NCBI GenBank assembly: GCA_900769325.1
Contig: CAAGGF010000066.1
Coordinates: forward strand, 1-6,798
Direction of reading: 5' to 3'
Source: Spirochaetia bacterium
GTDB taxonomy: Bacteria; Spirochaetota; Spirochaetia; Treponematales; Treponemataceae
DNA: 6,798 nt
Shown here: positions 5,124 through 6,798 of the stretch, piece by piece
Position numbering within the stretch: the first letter of the stretch is position 1
How the letters are laid out: each line of letters opens with the position of its first letter
The notes under the pieces: generated by a model
Databases searched by the model: none
The model's input: only the letters and a program-made list of their open reading frames with translations
Told to the model about the DNA's origin: nothing
Position numbers and translations under genes: made by a program

Positions 5124-6608
5124 AATTCTGTTTTAATTTACAACGCACGGCTTTTAGACGAATCGATTGACGGGCCTGGAGCAATTTTTTTGTTGAATGG
5201 AAAAATCCGTTCAGTTTTTCAAGGCTACTACACGAATCCCGACACTTTAAAATCGTTTGTTGATTCTATTTTGCTTGAAGACGGCTATGAAAACGAAAAT
5301 TCAGTAGTTTTTTTTGACGCAAAAGGACTTACGGTAATGCCTTCTTTTATAGATATGCATGTTCACCTTCGCGATCCGGGGCTTACTCACAAAGAAGATT
5401 TAAATTCTGCTCTTCATGCTGCGGTCAAAGGCGGTTACGGAACTGTTGTTGCAATGCCGAATACTTCGCCGGTAATTTCGTCGTTTGAACAGGCGTGTGA
5501 AGTCGACCTTCGTGCAGAAAAATTAAATCTTTCCCGTGTGATTCAGTCTGTGAGCATTACAAAAGATTTTGACGGAGAAACGATTTCTCATCTTGAAGGC
5601 CTTGATTCTCAAGTTGTTCCGCTTATAACTGAAGACGGACACGATGTTCGGTCGGCTACGGTTATGCTTGAGGCAATGGGAATCGCTTCTTCAAAAAAAA
5701 TAATTGTTTCATGTCACTGCGAAGACCCTGATTTGGCAGAAAAAGCGCGTGTAAATCGAAGAAATGCACTTGAATTAATGAAAAAATATTCGATTCCGGC
5801 GTGGGGTTCAGGTGATTATGACTGCCCGGAAGAAGTTTTAGAAGAAATTTTTGAGGAACTTTCAGAAGCGAATTATATTCTTGCACTTGCGGAAAATATT
5901 GCAACGGAACGGAACATAAATCTTGCACGGGCGGCAGGAGCACACATTCACCTTTGCCATGTAAGTACGCTTCAGGCTATTGAAGCAATCAGAAATGTAA
6001 AACAGGAATTAAAAGATATCGAAAATGATTTTTATTACGATGCCGCAGATTCTTATGAACAGTACAACGAACAGACTGCTTCTTCATTAAAAGAAGTTCA
6101 GGGTTTTTCCGTGACTTGCGAAGTAACTCCTCACCATCTTGCGTTGACTGGCATTGAAGAACCTGAAATTTTTGCACTTGTAAATCCGCCTTTGCGTGAT
6201 GAAAGCGACAGACTTTCCATTATTGAGGCAATCCGTGACGGAACTGTCGATGTAATTTCAACGGACCATGCACCGCATACTTTTGAAGATAAGGCAAACG
6301 GTGCTCCAGGTTTTACGGGGCTTGAAACTTCGTATTCAGTTTGCAACACGATTTTGGTAAAGGGCGGTCAAATTGATGCAAAACGCCTTTCCCAGCTTAT
6401 GTCGGCAAATCCTGCAAGAATTTTAAAACTGAATAAAGGTCTTTTAAAATCCGGTTACGATGCCGACATCACGATTGCAGACCCGGATGAAGAATGGAAA
6501 ATTGATTCGCAAGAATTTTTCAGCAAAGGAAAAGCAACTCCGTTCGACGGAAAAATTTTTACAGGAAAAGTAAAAGCCGTCTTTTTAAACGGAATAAAAG
6601 TTTTTTAG
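5121..6608 (+). CDS. pyrC: Dihydroorotase, long form
   Basis: Reversibly cyclises N-carbamoyl-L-aspartate to dihydroorotate, the third pyrimidine step. The amidohydrolase barrel carries the metal site: H80-x-H82 with R84 in DMHVHLRDPG, D172 in EDGHD, H198 in SCHCED, H280 in LCHVST and D382 in STDHAPH. N114 in MPNTSP and the EVTPHHL segment are also family features. This pattern, with an aspartate rather than a carboxylated lysine apparent as the bridging ligand, matches type I (Bacillus/Aquifex-like) enzymes. At 495 residues it is some 65 longer than the usual 425-430. The excess lies mainly in a segment around 208-262 and in an acidic one around 291-327 (DIENDFYYDAADSYEQ) inserted before the EVTPHHL strand. 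All metal ligands are kept, so it should be active. It is translationally coupled to pyrI and is the last gene of the operon. Confidence 0.94.
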   Translation: MNSVLIYNARLLDESIDGPGAIFLLNGKIRSVFQGYYTNPDTLKSFVDSILLEDGYENENSVVFFDAKGLTVMPSFIDMHVHLRDPGLTHKEDLNSALHAAVKGGYGTVVAMPNTSPVISSFEQACEVDLRAEKLNLSRVIQSVSITKDFDGETISHLEGLDSQVVPLITEDGHDVRSATVMLEAMGIASSKKIIVSCHCEDPDLAEKARVNRRNALELMKKYSIPAWGSGDYDCPEEVLEEIFEELSEANYILALAENIATERNINLARAAGAHIHLCHVSTLQAIEAIRNVKQELKDIENDFYYDAADSYEQYNEQTASSLKEVQGFSVTCEVTPHHLALTGIEEPEIFALVNPPLRDESDRLSIIEAIRDGTVDVISTDHAPHTFEDKANGAPGFTGLETSYSVCNTILVKGGQIDAKRLSQLMSANPARILKLNKGLLKSGYDADITIADPDEEWKIDSQEFFSKGKATPFDGKIFTGKVKAVFLNGIKVF

Positions 6609-6690
6609 TAAAATGCAAACGCCATTCTGAGTGTAATTTCATTGTCATTCCGAACTTGTTTCGGAATGTCATTCTGAATCTGCCGAAGAA
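6609..6690. other. 3' flank of pyrC with degenerate repeats
   Basis: This stretch contains three 'cattctga/cattccga' units: a half unit at 6623-6629 (CATTCTGA-like), the full hairpin at 6647-6667 and a diverged unit starting at 6668 (GTCATTCTGAATCTGCCGAA). It looks like a small eroded cluster of the REP-like family. No T-rich intrinsic terminator is seen after pyrC; the weak CCGT/ACGG stem at 6577-6592 lies inside the gene. Confidence 0.5.
6647..6667 (+). repeat. REP-like hairpin repeat, copy 2
   Basis: ATTCCGAA (6647-6654) and TTCGGAAT (6660-6667) form an 8-bp stem with the loop CTTGT. It equals the copy at 162-182 except that the fifth stem pair is C-G instead of T-A, with both sides of the stem changed together. 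It lies 38 bases after the pyrC stop and could protect the 3' end of the pyr message or damp read-through. Confidence 0.75.
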
Positions 6691-6708
6691 TTGAGTTTTG
6701 CACAGGCT

Positions 6709-6798
6709 ATGTCAAAACATATGTCTGCATTAATAGTAAAAGGTTTTGAAAATAGTGATGGCAAATTCATCAAATTAAGTTCAGATTCTGAAGAACAA
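6709..6798 (+). CDS. Partial open frame at the right edge, unknown
   Basis: From ATG 6709 a frame stays open for 30 codons to the window end (MSKHMSALIVKGFENSDGKF...SSDSEEQ). The residue mix looks like real protein: varied, soluble, no homopolymers. In-frame alternatives are TTG 6691 and ATG 6721, and none has a good ribosome site. The frame is open back to a stop at 6634, running straight through the REP-like repeat. The repeat may therefore have been inserted at or near the 5' end of this gene, or the gene may start at 6709. I do not recognise the product. Confidence 0.4.
   Translation, partial: MSKHMSALIVKGFENSDGKFIKLSSDSEEQ

Noticed and set aside
4867..5184. Minus-strand frame across pyrI and the start of pyrC
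   Set aside because: The plus strand encodes the PyrI zinc site here; the antisense frame has no motif or ribosome site.
5662..6349. Three minus-strand frames inside pyrC
   Set aside because: All are antisense shadows of the dihydroorotase reading frame and have low-complexity or unlikely composition.
6577..6606. Possible terminator at the end of pyrC
   Set aside because: The CCGT/ACGG stem is only 4 bp with an 8-base loop, lies inside the coding region, and is separated from the T-run.

Overview
The window looks like a chromosomal segment from a low-GC, host- or sediment-associated bacterium. A Treponema-type spirochaete is my best guess. It rests on the AT-rich sequence, the lipoproteins with relaxed lipoboxes, the pyrB-pyrI-pyrC order and the palindromic repeats of the 'cattctgaacttgtttcagaat' type. 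That placement is an inference; no rRNA or other taxonomic marker is present.

Layout, left to right. Positions 1-233 hold no convincing gene. They contain an AT-rich stretch and a cluster of three palindromes, two of them copies of one REP-like hairpin family in opposite orientation. Positions 234-1070 (minus strand) encode an HD-domain metal-dependent phosphohydrolase. Divergent from it, 1247-3052 encodes a large putative lipoprotein with a zinc-metallopeptidase HEYTH motif. It is followed after 9 bases by a small lipoprotein of unknown function (3062-3523). Next comes a pyrimidine biosynthesis operon: pyrB (aspartate carbamoyltransferase catalytic chain, 3703-4629), pyrI (zinc-binding regulatory chain, 4669-5121) and pyrC (an unusually long type I-like dihydroorotase, 5121-6608). 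pyrI and pyrC overlap by one base (TGATG). The last 190 bases carry more of the REP-like repeat and an open frame that runs off the right edge.

PyrB and PyrI should form an allosteric ATCase holoenzyme making carbamoyl-aspartate, which PyrC cyclises to dihydroorotate. These are steps 2 and 3 of de novo UMP synthesis.

The most interesting structure is that the two-gene lipoprotein cassette is bracketed by an identical 44-bp direct repeat (1166-1209 and 3601-3644). Each copy carries a perfect extended -10 promoter (TGATATAAT). One copy therefore drives the metallopeptidase and the other drives pyrB. A second, 16-bp repeat lies upstream of each copy in the same order, and the right-hand one begins within the stop codon of the second lipoprotein gene. 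The cassette is also visibly more AT-rich than its neighbours. Together this suggests that the lipoprotein pair was inserted, with duplication of the promoter region, between a formerly adjacent HD gene and pyrB.
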